Source: Pseudoalteromonas sp. MEBiC 03607 (GTDB lineage: Bacteria; Pseudomonadota; Gammaproteobacteria; Enterobacterales; Alteromonadaceae). Taken from it: DNA of 64,000 bases. The DNA lies in assembly GCF_004792295.1 (NCBI RefSeq), contig NZ_SRRY01000001.1:1064501-1128500 (forward strand), in the 5' to 3' direction. This document shows positions 27,681 through 37,921 of this stretch, piece by piece (position 1 is the stretch's first letter; each line of letters begins with the position of its first letter). The position numbers and the translations under genes are program-made. The notes below the pieces were generated by a model that worked only from the letters and a program-made list of their open reading frames with translations, was not told where the DNA came from and did no database searches.

Positions 27681-28852
27681 TCGCATTTGCCGACATTCGT
27701 GAAGCATTAACCCCTAAGCAATCGCCACAGCTTTATGATGTGCCGTTGTTGTATTGTATGTTGATGTTGATAGGTGTTGGTTTTGTGATGGTTACAAGTG
27801 CCTCAATGCCAACCGCAGAGCGATTATTTGATAATCCGTATCACATTATTATTCGCCATAGCATGTTTTTAATCATGGGCTTTTTTCTATTTTGGATTGC
27901 CACAAGTGTGCCTATGGACTGGTGGAAACGCAGTAATGCCTATTTATTGTTATTGGGTTTAGGTTTACTGGTGTTGGTACTTATAGTTGGCCGCGAAGTG
28001 AATGGTGCAAAACGTTGGATCCCCATAGGCCCTGTAGGTTTTCAGGTGGCAGAAGCCGCTAAGTTATTCTTTTTTAGTTATATTGCCGGCTATTTAGTTC
28101 GTAAGCGCGAAGAAGTACAAGAAAACCTAAAAGGCTTTTTTAAGCCACTCGTTGTCTTTGGTGTTTATGCATTGCTTATTTTAATGCAACCAGATTTAGG
28201 TACTGTTGTTGTACTTTTTGTTACCACTGTAGGTTTATTATTTTTAGCGGGTGCTAAGTTATGGCAGTTTTTTGGACTGATCTTAACGGGCATTGCAGCC
28301 ATTGTGGTGCTAATTATCGCTGAACCATACCGTATGGCCCGTGTAACTGGCTTTTTAGAGCCATGGGAAGATCCGTTTGGTAAAGGGTATCAGTTAGTAC
28401 AATCACTAATGGCCTACAGTCAAGGCGGTTGGTTTGGCCAAGGCTTGGGGAATAGCGTACAAAAACTGCAATATCTACCAGAGGCGCATAATGACTTTAT
28501 CTTTGCCGTAATTGGTGAAGAGCTTGGCTTTTTTGGTGTACTGAGCATTTTGATAGTACTAGGTGTATTCGTATTTAGAGCCTTGTTAATTGGTCAAAAA
28601 GCCTTGAAGTGTGGCAAAGAATACGAAGGCTATTTTGCCTTTGCAATAGGTATCTGGTTTGCGTTTCAAACCATGGTCAATGTTGGCGCAAGTGCCGGAA
28701 TATTACCTACAAAAGGCTTAACATTACCGTTTATTTCTTACGGTGGTTCTAGTTTATTAATTATGACCATAGCAACAGGTGTACTTTTGCGGATCGATTT
28801 TGAAACAAAAATGGCGACTAAGCAGGCAACCTCACGTGGAGGTAAACGATGA
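27677..28852 (+). CDS. ftsW: Septal peptidoglycan polymerase FtsW
   Basis: This SEDS-family membrane glycosyltransferase of 391 residues polymerises lipid II at the septum with FtsI. It has about ten membrane helices, a VNGAKRWIPIG loop, the PEAHNDFIFAVIGEE motif and the C-terminal TLPFISYGGSS motif. I chose the ATG at 27677 because GGAGG lies five bases before it; an upstream in-frame GTG at 27656 lacks such a site. The N-terminal cytoplasmic stretch of about 20 residues is normal. Confidence 0.95.
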   Translation: MIAFADIREALTPKQSPQLYDVPLLYCMLMLIGVGFVMVTSASMPTAERLFDNPYHIIIRHSMFLIMGFFLFWIATSVPMDWWKRSNAYLLLLGLGLLVLVLIVGREVNGAKRWIPIGPVGFQVAEAAKLFFFSYIAGYLVRKREEVQENLKGFFKPLVVFGVYALLILMQPDLGTVVVLFVTTVGLLFLAGAKLWQFFGLILTGIAAIVVLIIAEPYRMARVTGFLEPWEDPFGKGYQLVQSLMAYSQGGWFGQGLGNSVQKLQYLPEAHNDFIFAVIGEELGFFGVLSILIVLGVFVFRALLIGQKALKCGKEYEGYFAFAIGIWFAFQTMVNVGASAGILPTKGLTLPFISYGGSSLLIMTIATGVLLRIDFETKMATKQATSRGGKR

Positions 28853-29922
28853 GTAAAAAGTTACTTGTTGTTGCAGGCGGTACTGGCGGACATATTTTTC
28901 CGGGTATTGCCGTCGCTGATTTTTTAAAGCAGCAAGGCTGGCAGGTCAGCTGGATTGGCACGCCTGACAGAATGGAAGCGACAGTGGTACCTAAGCACCA
29001 CATTGATATTGACTTTATCAATGTCAAAGGGGTTCGTGGTAACGGTATTAAACGCTTGATTAAAGCCCCGTTTATGGTGATGAATGCTATTTTTCAAGCG
29101 CGTAAAATTTTAAAAGCACAAAAGCCTGATGTGGTGCTTGCTATGGGTGGTTATGTGACCGGACCTACTGGAATTGCAGCTAAAAGCTTAGGCATTCCTT
29201 TGGTTATTCATGAGCAGAATGCAGTTGCAGGCATGAGTAACCGCTGGTTAGCAAAGTTTGCCAATAAAGTGCTTGCCGCTTTTCCATCTGCTTTTGCAAA
29301 AGAACACTGTGAAGTGGTAGGTAATCCGGTCAGAGCAAGTGTTGCAAATGTTACACCTAAGCAGACAACTACGCCGATTAATGTGCTTGTGGTGGGTGGT
29401 TCATTGGGCGCGCAGGTACTCAATGAGACTTTACCTGCTGTATTCAGTGAACTTTCAGCGCTAACAACGCTTAATATATGGCACCAAACGGGTAAAAATA
29501 ATGAACCGAATGTGACTGCCAGCTATCAACAGTTAGGACTAGCTGAAAATAGCAAAGTTGCTGAATTCATTGATGATATGGATAGTGCATATCAGTGGGC
29601 CGATTTGGTAATTTGCCGCGCTGGTGCGCTAACGGTTAGTGAGATTGCCGCAGCGGGTCGAATGGCGTTATTTGTGCCTTTTCCACATGCAGTGGATGAC
29701 CACCAAACGGCCAATGCAAAGTATTTAGTGACTGAGCAAGCCGCGCTGATTATGCAGCAAAGTGAGTTTAATAAAACAGCGGTCGTTGAATTATTAACAC
29801 CGTATGTAAACGCACCAGAGAAAATTTCAACAATGGCAAGTAAAGCAAAACAGCTTGCTATTTTAGATGCCACAGCCAATGTTGCCAAACGCTGTGAGCA
29901 ACTAGCAGATAGAAGAGATTAG
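28849..29922 (+). CDS. murG: UDP-GlcNAc:lipid I GlcNAc-transferase MurG
   Basis: This 357-residue GT28 enzyme converts lipid I to lipid II at the inner face of the membrane. The N-terminal glycine loop [10 protein letters not shown], the HEQNAVAG segment and the C-terminal donor site with [14 protein letters not shown] are all present. It overlaps ftsW by four bases, and murC begins two bases after its stop. Confidence 0.96.
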   Translation: MSKKLLVVAGGTGGHIFPGIAVADFLKQQGWQVSWIGTPDRMEATVVPKHHIDIDFINVKGVRGNGIKRLIKAPFMVMNAIFQARKILKAQKPDVVLAMGGYVTGPTGIAAKSLGIPLVIHEQNAVAGMSNRWLAKFANKVLAAFPSAFAKEHCEVVGNPVRASVANVTPKQTTTPINVLVVGGSLGAQVLNETLPAVFSELSALTTLNIWHQTGKNNEPNVTASYQQLGLAENSKVAEFIDDMDSAYQWADLVICRAGALTVSEIAAAGRMALFVPFPHAVDDHQTANAKYLVTEQAALIMQQSEFNKTAVVELLTPYVNAPEKISTMASKAKQLAILDATANVAKRCEQLADRRD

Positions 29923-29924
29923 TA

Positions 29925-31376
29925 GTGAAAGAAAGCACGAAGAAAGAAAACAACACTCGTCCTGCGATGCGTCGTATCGACACCATCCACTTTGTTGGTA
30001 TTGGTGGTGCAGGCATGGGTGGAATTGCCGAAGTACTTGCTTTTGAAGGCTACCGCATCACAGGTTCTGACATTGCGCACAGTGCGATGACTGAACGCTT
30101 AATTCAAGTGGGTGCAGAAGTATTTATTGGTCATGACGAAAACAACGTAAAAGATGCCAGTGTTGTGGTGGTATCAAGTGCTATTAATGAGCAAAACCCT
30201 GAGATTAAAGCAGCTAAAGCGGCGCGAATTCCTATTGTTCGCCGCGCAGAAATGCTTGCTGAATTAATGCGTTTTCGCCACGGTATCGCAGTGGCCGGCA
30301 CCCATGGTAAAACCACAACAACCAGTTTAATTGCCAGCATTTATGCACAAGCCGGTCTTGATCCAACCTTTATTATTGGTGGCTTGTTAAACAGTGCTGG
30401 TAGTAATGCCAAGGTCGGTAAAAGCGACTTCTTAATTGCTGAAGCCGATGAGAGTGATGCGTCATTCTTACACTTACAGCCTATGGTTTCGGTGATCACA
30501 AACATTGAAGAAGATCACATGGATACTTACGGCGGCAGCTTAGAAAAAATGAAAGACACGTATGTTGATTTCATTCATAACTTACCGTTTTATGGTTTAG
30601 CTGTGGTGTGTATTGACTCTGAGGTTGCTGCAGAGCTGATCCCTCGCTTTGGGCGTCCTGTTATTACCTATGGTGAATCGGCTGAAGCTGATTATCGCAT
30701 GCTTGATTTTAGTCAAACTGCGAATACTTGTTCATTTAACGTAGTAAATAAACAAGGCGAAAGCTTAGCTGTAACGCTTAATATGCCTGGTAAGCACAAT
30801 GCACTTAACGCGACAGCGGCGATTGCAGTGGCAAAAGATCAAAACATTGCTAACCACGCGATTTTAGAAGCGTTAACAAAGTTTGAAGGGGTAGGCCGTC
30901 GTTTTCAGCATTACGGTACCTTTGAAAATGAGCGTGGCAGCGTGATGCTAGTTGATGACTATGGACACCATCCATCAGAAGTAGCAGCAACGATTGCAGC
31001 GGTTCGTGAGGGCTGGCCAGATAAACGTTTAGTGATGGTTTATCAGCCTCACCGTTATAGCCGTACTCGTGATTTATACGAGGAGTTTGTCAAAGTACTG
31101 GCTGACGTTGATCAGTTATTACTGTTAGATGTGTATTCAGCAGGTGAAGAGCCTATTGTGGGAGCTGATAGTAAGAGTTTATGCCGTAGTTTACGCCAAC
31201 GAGGTAAAGAACCATTACACATCGCTAGCAGCTCTGAGCTTGCGGGTGTTCTTGCAGATACCCTGCAAGATAATGATTTAGTTTTAACACAAGGCGCTGG
31301 TAACATAGGCCAGTTAGTGAAAAAGTTAGCAGCAACCAACTTGTCAGTTGAACAACTAAAGCAGGTAAATATATGA
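29925..31376 (+). CDS. murC: UDP-MurNAc:L-alanine ligase MurC
   Basis: This 483-residue enzyme adds the first L-alanine to UDP-MurNAc. The N-terminal Rossmann motif is [14 protein letters not shown], the ATP loop is GTHGKTTT, and DYGHHPSE with YQPHRYSR mark the C-terminal domain. The start codon at 29925 is a GTG. The stop overlaps the ddl start by four bases. Confidence 0.96.
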   Translation: MKESTKKENNTRPAMRRIDTIHFVGIGGAGMGGIAEVLAFEGYRITGSDIAHSAMTERLIQVGAEVFIGHDENNVKDASVVVVSSAINEQNPEIKAAKAARIPIVRRAEMLAELMRFRHGIAVAGTHGKTTTTSLIASIYAQAGLDPTFIIGGLLNSAGSNAKVGKSDFLIAEADESDASFLHLQPMVSVITNIEEDHMDTYGGSLEKMKDTYVDFIHNLPFYGLAVVCIDSEVAAELIPRFGRPVITYGESAEADYRMLDFSQTANTCSFNVVNKQGESLAVTLNMPGKHNALNATAAIAVAKDQNIANHAILEALTKFEGVGRRFQHYGTFENERGSVMLVDDYGHHPSEVAATIAAVREGWPDKRLVMVYQPHRYSRTRDLYEEFVKVLADVDQLLLLDVYSAGEEPIVGADSKSLCRSLRQRGKEPLHIASSSELAGVLADTLQDNDLVLTQGAGNIGQLVKKLAATNLSVEQLKQVNI

Positions 31377-32293
31377 GCCAGTTAAGCGACAAATTTGGCA
31401 AAGTAGCGGTACTTTTTGGTGGCACATCTGCCGAACGAGATGTCTCGCTAAAATCAGGCCAAGCCGTATTGAACGCTTTGCAAAGCGTTGGCGTTGACGC
31501 CATTGCTTTTGATCCAAAAGATAACTCATTATGGCAATTAAAGGATTTAAATATAGAGCGCGTGTTTATTGCGCTTCATGGTCGTGGTGGTGAAGATGGC
31601 ACCATTCAGGGCGCACTTGAATTTATGGGTATTCCGTATACCGGTAGTGACGTTCTTGGCTCTGCGCTTGCGATGGACAAAGTTCGCTGTAAGCACTTGT
31701 TTAAAGCAATGGGCCTGAGCACTGCACCATATACTGTTGTTGATAGCCGTAATGGATTTGATAGCCAAGCAATTATTAATGAATTTGGCAAAGTGATGGT
31801 AAAACCGTCACATGAAGGCTCAAGCATTGGTATGGCAGAAGCAAGCAGCGCAGAACAACTAGATGCCGCTTTAAACGCTGCATTTAAGTTTGATAGTCAA
31901 GTGTTGGTAGAGCAGTGGATCACTGGGCGTGAATTTACTGTAGCGGTACTTGGTCAAGATGTTCAGCCTGTTATTGAGATGACCACGCCAAATGGTTTTT
32001 ATGACTACCAAGCTAAGTATCAATCAAACACAACTCAGTATCATTGCCCAGCTGATTTATCAGTACAAGAGACTGAGTTATTGCAAGATATGGCATTAAA
32101 AGCATTTGATTTAGTCGGTGCAAGTGGTTGGGGTCGTGTTGATGCAATGCGTGATCAGCAAGGTAACTTCTATTTATTAGAGGTTAATACTGTGCCAGGA
32201 ATGACAGAAAAGTCGTTAGTACCTATGGCGGCAAAAGCAAACGGTGCTAGCTTTGAACAATTAGTGGTTCGCATTTTGGAGCAAACGCTTTAA
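31373..32293 (+). CDS. ddl: D-alanine--D-alanine ligase
   Basis: This 306-residue ATP-grasp enzyme makes the D-Ala-D-Ala dipeptide used by MurF. Motifs are [15 protein letters not shown] at the N terminus, the [12 protein letters not shown] loop, and [10 protein letters not shown] at the C terminus with its magnesium ligands. The position between murC and ftsQ is that of ddlB in enterobacteria, and the length matches DdlB. Confidence 0.95.
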   Translation: MSQLSDKFGKVAVLFGGTSAERDVSLKSGQAVLNALQSVGVDAIAFDPKDNSLWQLKDLNIERVFIALHGRGGEDGTIQGALEFMGIPYTGSDVLGSALAMDKVRCKHLFKAMGLSTAPYTVVDSRNGFDSQAIINEFGKVMVKPSHEGSSIGMAEASSAEQLDAALNAAFKFDSQVLVEQWITGREFTVAVLGQDVQPVIEMTTPNGFYDYQAKYQSNTTQYHCPADLSVQETELLQDMALKAFDLVGASGWGRVDAMRDQQGNFYLLEVNTVPGMTEKSLVPMAAKANGASFEQLVVRILEQTL

Positions 32294-32294
32294 T

Positions 32295-33074
32295 ATGCAT
32301 CCGGTTTTAGAAAAAGCAAAGCAGTTAAAACAACAACTTAATTGGTCGTTGATATTTGGTGTGAGCTTTTTTTTAGTCGTGGTTTTTGGTCTAGTAAAAA
32401 TCACGACAGGTGTGTCTGACTGGTTAGTTGAAAATAAAGATGCGCAAATAAAGCATTTATCGGTATTAGGACAACCCAAATATACAGATGAAAAAGCGAT
32501 TATTGGCGCAATAAAAAAAGCGGATTTATCGAGTTTTTTTGAATTAGACGTGAAACATGTGCAACGCTTGGTACAAAGTTTACCTTGGGTTGCGACAGCT
32601 TCAGTAAGAAAGCAATGGCCAGATACTCTGCAAGTATACGTAGTAGAGCATCAAGCAGTTGCGCACTGGAACAGTGGAGCGCTTTTAAATCAATCAGGCG
32701 AGGTATTTGAAGCAACTAGCGATAAGCTACCTGATACACTTCCTCAGCTTTATGGCCCAGAGGGAAGTGAAATTGAAGCCTGGACAGCATTTCGTCAATT
32801 TCAAGAAATGCTTAAGGTCAATAATTTAGAGCTGACAAGTTTAGCGCTTTCAGAGCGCTTTTCATGGCAGTTATGGCTTGATAACGGCATTCGCCTGAAT
32901 TTAGGTCGTAAAGAAAAAGCAAAGCGTGTACAGCGTTTTATTGATGTGTATCCGCGCATGGAACAACGTGCAGATGCACAAATTGATGTTGTTGATTTAC
33001 GGTACGATACCGGTCTTGCAGTGAGCTGGAAGCCACTTCAAGAAGAGCAATTAGAAAATAAGAGTAAGGCATGA
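32295..33074 (+). CDS. ftsQ: Cell division protein FtsQ
   Basis: This 259-residue bitopic protein has one membrane helix (about residues 17-36), a POTRA domain from about residue 50 and the FtsQ beta domain. It anchors the FtsQLB complex, which links early and late divisome proteins. Motif LPWVATASVRKQWPDTLQV is typical of the POTRA-to-beta junction. It starts one base after the ddl stop and overlaps ftsA by four bases. Confidence 0.94.
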   Translation: MHPVLEKAKQLKQQLNWSLIFGVSFFLVVVFGLVKITTGVSDWLVENKDAQIKHLSVLGQPKYTDEKAIIGAIKKADLSSFFELDVKHVQRLVQSLPWVATASVRKQWPDTLQVYVVEHQAVAHWNSGALLNQSGEVFEATSDKLPDTLPQLYGPEGSEIEAWTAFRQFQEMLKVNNLELTSLALSERFSWQLWLDNGIRLNLGRKEKAKRVQRFIDVYPRMEQRADAQIDVVDLRYDTGLAVSWKPLQEEQLENKSKA

Positions 33075-34303
33075 CTAAGTCAGCAGAAAGAAACCTAGTG
33101 ATTGGATTAGACGTTGGCACATCAAAAGTAGTAGCCACCGTTGGTGAGATCACCGCAGATAATAAACTCAGTATTGTGGGTGTTGGCAGCCAAGTATCGC
33201 ATGGTATGGATAAAGGCGGCGTTAACGACCTTAACCTTGTTTCTGAATCGATTCGTCGTGCTATTGACGAAGCGGAGTTGATGGCTGATTGCCGTATCAG
33301 CTCTGTTTACTTAGGTATATCTGGTAAACATATTCAATGTCAGAATGAAAGCGGTGTGGTTGCAATCAATAACACTGAAGTGACTGATGAAGACATCGAG
33401 AATGTAATTCATATCGCGCGTTCAGTGCCTATTTCGGCTGAACGCAAAATGTTACATGCTCTGCCACAAGAATACAGCATCGACATGCAAGAGGGGATTA
33501 AAAACCCATTAGGTATGAGCGGTGTACGTATGGAAGCCCGTGCACACATTATTACTTGCTCGAACGATATGGCAAAGAATATTGAAAAGTGTGTTGAACG
33601 TTGTGGCCTTGAAGTCGATCAGTTGATCTTTACGGCTCTGGCATCATGTTACTCAGTACTAACGGATGATGAAAAAGAGTTAGGTGTCGCTGTATTAGAT
33701 ATTGGTGGTGGTACAATGGACATCACTATTTATATCAATGGTGCGCTGCGTCATTCGGCTGTTATTCCGGTTGCTGGTAACCAAGTGACTGGTGATATTG
33801 CAAAAATATTTAGAACACCTATATCACATGCAGAGTCACTCAAAGTACAATACGCATGTGCAAGCAGCCAAATGGCAAGCAATGAAGACACTATTGAAGT
33901 ACCAAGTGTAGGTGGACGTCCAGCGCGAATCATGTCGCGTCATACTTTATCTGAGGTTGTTGAACCTCGTTTTAGAGAATTATTTGAGTTGGCGATGGAA
34001 GAAATACGCCGCTCAGGTTTAGAAGACCAGATTGCTGCAGGTCTCGTCATTACAGGTGGAACAGCAAAAATGACTGGCGCAATGGAAGTGGCAGAAGACA
34101 TTTTCCAAATGCCGGTCAGAATTGGCAAACCAATCGGGATTGTTGGTTTGACAGATTATGTAGATGATCCTTCGTACGCGACCGCGGTTGGTTTGTTACA
34201 ATACGGCCGTACAATGCAATCGATGAATGCACAAAAGTCGAAAGCGGAAGGTGATAATAATTGGTGGAACCGTATTACTAAATGGTTCCAAGGTGAGTTT
34301 TAA
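33071..34303 (+). CDS. ftsA: Cell division protein FtsA
   Basis: This 410-residue actin-like ATPase tethers FtsZ to the membrane. The phosphate-1 motif GLDVGTSKV is near the N terminus, the phosphate-2 motif VLDIGGGTMD is in the middle, and the C-terminal amphipathic membrane-targeting helix (NRITKWFQGEF) ends the protein. The family length is about 415-420. ftsZ follows after 21 bases with its own GGAGAG site. Confidence 0.96.
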   Translation: MTKSAERNLVIGLDVGTSKVVATVGEITADNKLSIVGVGSQVSHGMDKGGVNDLNLVSESIRRAIDEAELMADCRISSVYLGISGKHIQCQNESGVVAINNTEVTDEDIENVIHIARSVPISAERKMLHALPQEYSIDMQEGIKNPLGMSGVRMEARAHIITCSNDMAKNIEKCVERCGLEVDQLIFTALASCYSVLTDDEKELGVAVLDIGGGTMDITIYINGALRHSAVIPVAGNQVTGDIAKIFRTPISHAESLKVQYACASSQMASNEDTIEVPSVGGRPARIMSRHTLSEVVEPRFRELFELAMEEIRRSGLEDQIAAGLVITGGTAKMTGAMEVAEDIFQMPVRIGKPIGIVGLTDYVDDPSYATAVGLLQYGRTMQSMNAQKSKAEGDNNWWNRITKWFQGEF

Positions 34304-34324
34304 GACTCAAGTCGGAGAGTAAAC

Positions 34325-35572
34325 ATGTTTGATATGATGGAACAGCACAGCGAAGAAGCTGTCATTAAAGTAATTGGCGTGGGCGGTGGCGGCGGTAACG
34401 CTGTTGAGCACATGGTAAAACAACAAATTGAAGGCGTACGTTTCATTGCTGCGAATACGGATGCACAAGCATTACGTAATTCGTCGGCTGATGTGACTGT
34501 ACAGCTAGGTACACAAATCACCTCAGGTTTAGGTGCGGGGGCAAACCCTGAAGTAGGTCGAAACTCAGCAGAAGAAGACGCTGAGACAATTCGTGCCAGC
34601 CTTGAAGGTGCTGACATGGTATTTATCGCAGCCGGTATGGGCGGTGGTACAGGTACCGGTGCTGCACCAGTGGTTGCTAAAATTGCTAAAGAGTTAGGTA
34701 TTTTAACGGTTGCTGTAGTAACTCGTCCGTTTGACTTTGAAGGTAAGAAACGCGCGGCAGCAGCTGAACAAGGCATTAATGAGTTGTCAGAAATTGTAGA
34801 CTCGCTTATTACAATTCCGAACAATAAATTGCTTAAAGTTTTAGGTAAAGGCACTACACTATTAGATGCCTTCGCAAAAGCAAACGACGTTTTATTTGGT
34901 GCGGTACAAGGTATTGCAGAGCTAATCACACGTTCAGGTCTGATCAACGTGGATTTCGCCGACGTACGTACAGTTATGTCAGCGATGGGCACTGCAATGA
35001 TGGGCACTGCATCAGCGTCTGGTCCTGACCGTGCACAAGAAGCGGCAGAAGCAGCTATTTCAAGCCCATTACTTGAAGATGTCGATTTAACCGGTGCTAA
35101 AGGTATCCTGGTTAATATCACAGCAGGTATGGATATTGCGATTGAAGAATTTGAAATTGTAGGTAATCACGTTAAGGCACTTGCATCAGAAAACGCAACA
35201 GTGGTTGTTGGTGCGGTAATTGACCCTGAAATGAGTGATGAACTACGCGTAACAGTTGTTGCAACAGGTTTAGGCGGCGATCGTCGTCCACAGTTTGGAA
35301 TTGTTGATAATGGCTTTAAGAAAGCATCAGGCTCTGATGTACATAGCTCAATGAACCAAACGACTAGCAGCATGTATGTACCAAGCTTTGCAAGTCAAGG
35401 CAGCAGCGATGATGTAAGCATGTCTGCTGCACCTGAAAAGCAAGAGCCAGTACAACAAAGTACAGCGAGCAGCTCAGTATCTAGCAGCACTGAGAGCAGC
35501 AAAAAGTCTGATAAATCAGAAGGTGGCGATTATTTCGACATTCCTGCTTTCCTAAGAAAGCAAGCTGACTAA
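34325..35572 (+). CDS. ftsZ: Cell division GTPase FtsZ
   Basis: This 415-residue tubulin homologue forms the division ring. The GTP-binding signature [10 protein letters not shown] and the T7 loop with [11 protein letters not shown] are present, and the conserved C-terminal tail [14 protein letters not shown] binds FtsA and ZipA. At 415 residues it is longer than E. coli FtsZ (383); the extra length is a Ser/Gln-rich linker at about residues 340-400. It is preceded by GGAGAG and lies 21 bases after ftsA. Confidence 0.97.
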   Translation: MFDMMEQHSEEAVIKVIGVGGGGGNAVEHMVKQQIEGVRFIAANTDAQALRNSSADVTVQLGTQITSGLGAGANPEVGRNSAEEDAETIRASLEGADMVFIAAGMGGGTGTGAAPVVAKIAKELGILTVAVVTRPFDFEGKKRAAAAEQGINELSEIVDSLITIPNNKLLKVLGKGTTLLDAFAKANDVLFGAVQGIAELITRSGLINVDFADVRTVMSAMGTAMMGTASASGPDRAQEAAEAAISSPLLEDVDLTGAKGILVNITAGMDIAIEEFEIVGNHVKALASENATVVVGAVIDPEMSDELRVTVVATGLGGDRRPQFGIVDNGFKKASGSDVHSSMNQTTSSMYVPSFASQGSSDDVSMSAAPEKQEPVQQSTASSSVSSSTESSKKSDKSEGGDYFDIPAFLRKQAD

Positions 35573-35612
35573 GACAGATTTTGTTGGTAATTTTGTTCGA
35601 TAAATAAACAAA

Positions 35613-35641
35613 TTGGCAGCTGAATGTATTTATGATACAAT
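35613..35641 (+). promoter_or_regulatory. Predicted lpxC promoter
   Basis: TTGGCA at 35613-35618 and TACAAT at 35636-35641 are separated by 17 bp in the 104-base gap between ftsZ and lpxC. This suggests lpxC has its own promoter besides read-through from the cluster. Confidence 0.5.
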
Positions 35642-35676
35642 TTGCCGTCTAACTGTAACTATAAGTGAGCGAACCT

Positions 35677-36588
35677 ATGATTAAACAGCGTACGATTGCA
35701 GAAGTAGTCAAAGCCATAGGAATTGGACTTCATAAAGGTGAGAAGGTCACTATTACTCTCCGACCTGCGAGCGCAAATACTGGGATTGTATTTCGTCGCG
35801 TAGACCTTGATCCGGTTGTTGATTTTGAAACAACACCTGAAGCCGTTGGTGATACGCAATTGTGTACCTGTTTAACAAACAAAGATGGCGTTCGCTTATC
35901 AACGACTGAGCACCTTATTGCGGCGGTAGCGGCAATGGGTATTGATAATCTAATTGTTGAATTAGACAGCTCAGAAGTACCTATTATGGATGGTAGTGCA
36001 TTACCATTCATCTACTTGTTACAAAAAGGCGGCATTAAAGAAGTAAATGCAGCTAAGCGCTTTATTCGTATTAAAGAAAAAGTACGTATTGAAGAAGGCG
36101 ATAAATGGGCTGAGATCGAACCATACGATGGTTTCCACATCGATTTTGAAATTGCGTTTGATCACCCTGCAATCAATGAAAGCCGCCAACGTATCGGTTT
36201 AGATATTACGACGCAAAGCTTCACAGAAGAAATCAGCCGCGCACGTACTTTCGGCTTTATGAAAGATATTGAGTATATGCACGCTAACAACCTAGCATTA
36301 GGTGGTAGCATGGATAACGCAGTTGTATTGGATGAGTTTAAAGTACTAAATCCAAACGGCTTACGTTATAGCGATGAGTTTGTTAAACACAAAATCTTAG
36401 ACTGTGTGGGCGACATGTTTATGACTGGCCACAACATTCTAGGTAAAATCACGGCTTATAAATCAGGCCATGATTTAAACAATAAACTACTTCGTAAAAT
36501 TATGGCGACTGAGTCAGCATGGGAATGGGCAACATTCGATACCCCAGTGACTATGCCAGCACCAGGCTTAGAAGTAGCGACAGCTTAA
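35677..36588 (+). CDS. lpxC: UDP-3-O-acyl-N-acetylglucosamine deacetylase LpxC
   Basis: This 303-residue zinc deacetylase carries out the committed step of lipid A synthesis. Zinc and catalytic residues lie in TTEHLIAAV (histidine), [10 protein letters not shown] (histidine and aspartate) and the KSGHDLNN histidine. I chose the ATG at 35677, giving the usual N terminus [11 protein letters not shown]; a GTG four codons earlier is in frame but unusual. A strong terminator at 36611-36640 ends the cluster. Confidence 0.96.
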   Translation: MIKQRTIAEVVKAIGIGLHKGEKVTITLRPASANTGIVFRRVDLDPVVDFETTPEAVGDTQLCTCLTNKDGVRLSTTEHLIAAVAAMGIDNLIVELDSSEVPIMDGSALPFIYLLQKGGIKEVNAAKRFIRIKEKVRIEEGDKWAEIEPYDGFHIDFEIAFDHPAINESRQRIGLDITTQSFTEEISRARTFGFMKDIEYMHANNLALGGSMDNAVVLDEFKVLNPNGLRYSDEFVKHKILDCVGDMFMTGHNILGKITAYKSGHDLNNKLLRKIMATESAWEWATFDTPVTMPAPGLEVATA

Positions 36589-36610
36589 TCGCAAGCATAT
36601 TACAGTTATA

Positions 36611-36640
36611 AAAAATGACGCTTTAAGCGTCATTTTTTTT
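36611..36640. terminator. Bidirectional terminator at the end of the dcw cluster
   Basis: AAAAATGACGCTT pairs with AAGCGTCATTTTT, followed by a T tract on the plus strand and an A tract before the stem that serves the convergent yjjG gene on the other strand. Confidence 0.85.
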
Positions 36641-36647
36641 GCTTAGC

Positions 36648-37322
36648 TTATAAGCCTAGAATCGCTTCAAGCTCGACCAACTGATTGATTTGATAAGTTG
36701 GTTTAATATCTTCTGGTAACTCAACCCCAGGATGTTGCAACCAGCAAGTGTCGATACCAACATTATGACCGCCTAAAATATCGCTAGCAGCGGTATCACC
36801 CACCATTAAAATCTGCTCTTTTGGTGGATTACCCATTAATTGGAAAGTATGCTGAAAAATTTCTGGAGCAGGTTTGGCTTTACCGACTAACTCTGAAATA
36901 ACCAGCCAATCGAACATATCCTGTAAACCTGTATGCTCTAAACGCTTTTGCTGTAGTTTAGCAAAGCCATTGGTAATAATGCCTAACTTGGCGTGTGGCT
37001 TTAATTTAGTCAGTAGTTCAACCGCACCAGGTAGTGGCACACAAATAGAGGCCATAGCGTCTAAAAAGCCATCATTTAAGGTTTTTGCTGACACATCTAG
37101 TTTATTAGCCCACTCTGTAAAGCGGGTGATCTGTAGCTCACTGGCAGTAATTTCGTGCTTTTGATAAGCAACCCAAAGCGGTTTATTAGTTGCTTGGTAA
37201 TGATGATAATCTGACTCAGTAAATTCTACGCCATAATTGGCGAACATTACCCTGAGGCCTTCAAATGCATTAAAACTAAATAGTGTTTCATCGGCATCGA
37301 ATAATACGTGGCTATACTTCAT
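36648..37322 (-). CDS. yjjG: HAD-family pyrimidine 5'-nucleotidase YjjG
   Basis: This 224-residue haloacid-dehalogenase-type phosphatase has the nucleophile motif FDADETLF (residues 8-15), a helical cap domain, and the later motifs ITNGFAKLQQKRLE, GKAKPAPEIFQ and MVGDTAASDI. YjjG removes phosphate from dUMP, UMP, dTMP and non-canonical nucleotides. It ends at the shared terminator with lpxC. yjjX lies 11 bases upstream in the same direction, so the two form a nucleotide-cleaning pair. Confidence 0.88.
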   Translation of the reverse strand: MKYSHVLFDADETLFSFNAFEGLRVMFANYGVEFTESDYHHYQATNKPLWVAYQKHEITASELQITRFTEWANKLDVSAKTLNDGFLDAMASICVPLPGAVELLTKLKPHAKLGIITNGFAKLQQKRLEHTGLQDMFDWLVISELVGKAKPAPEIFQHTFQLMGNPPKEQILMVGDTAASDILGGHNVGIDTCWLQHPGVELPEDIKPTYQINQLVELEAILGL

Positions 37323-37333
37323 GGTTATCCTAA

Positions 37334-37873
37334 TTACTGATTAAACAGGGTAGGGTGTAAAAATGGTGCCATTGCAAGCGTTAGCGCTTGTACATAAGTA
37401 CTTTCGCGAGTCGCTAAGTGATTGGTCAATAAACCAATAGCGCCACCTTGCTGCTTGATATTAACAGTATTGAATGCATCATCCATTACATCTCCCAGCT
37501 CTTTACCGGCCAGTAAGGCATCATAAAAAGGTTGAGGTAAAGGTAGATTGCTACTGCGGCCAACGCTTAATTGCTGCTTGTTTGCAATCACCACAAAGGC
37601 AAAGGTTGCTGCGCCATAACTAAATTGTTCTGCGCCTCCCTCCATTGCGGTATAAAAGTCGGCATCAAAGTGGTTTTGGCAATACTTAACACGGTTTTCA
37701 GCGCCGATACGGGTTTCATCTTCACCTAGTGGCTGATCAGGCACACCCGATGGTGCATGCTCACCTTTGCATTCAATGGTATATTCTGGGAAATAAAGAC
37801 TAAAGACATGTTTAGCCGCGTTAATTTTTACAGGGTTCTTTGAACCGACAATAACACGTAATGTTTTTTTCAA
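37334..37873 (-). CDS. yjjX: Inosine/xanthosine triphosphatase YjjX
   Basis: This 179-residue enzyme of the YjjX/NTPase fold hydrolyses ITP and XTP and protects against deaminated purines. The N-terminal VGSKNPVKINAAK and the DADFYTAMEGG segment are family hallmarks. The DUF84 signature is complete, and the length is normal. It precedes yjjG, probably in one transcript. Confidence 0.9.
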   Translation of the reverse strand: MKKTLRVIVGSKNPVKINAAKHVFSLYFPEYTIECKGEHAPSGVPDQPLGEDETRIGAENRVKYCQNHFDADFYTAMEGGAEQFSYGAATFAFVVIANKQQLSVGRSSNLPLPQPFYDALLAGKELGDVMDDAFNTVNIKQQGGAIGLLTNHLATRESTYVQALTLAMAPFLHPTLFNQ

Positions 37874-37921
37874 GCTGGCGACTCCATTATTTCGGTTGAG
37901 CCAGCAGTGTACCCGAGTGAG

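Noticed and set aside
34300..35121. Long minus-strand reading frame opposite ftsZ
   Set aside because: It is the mirror of ftsZ codon bias, rich in Ser and Ala without domains; not a real gene.
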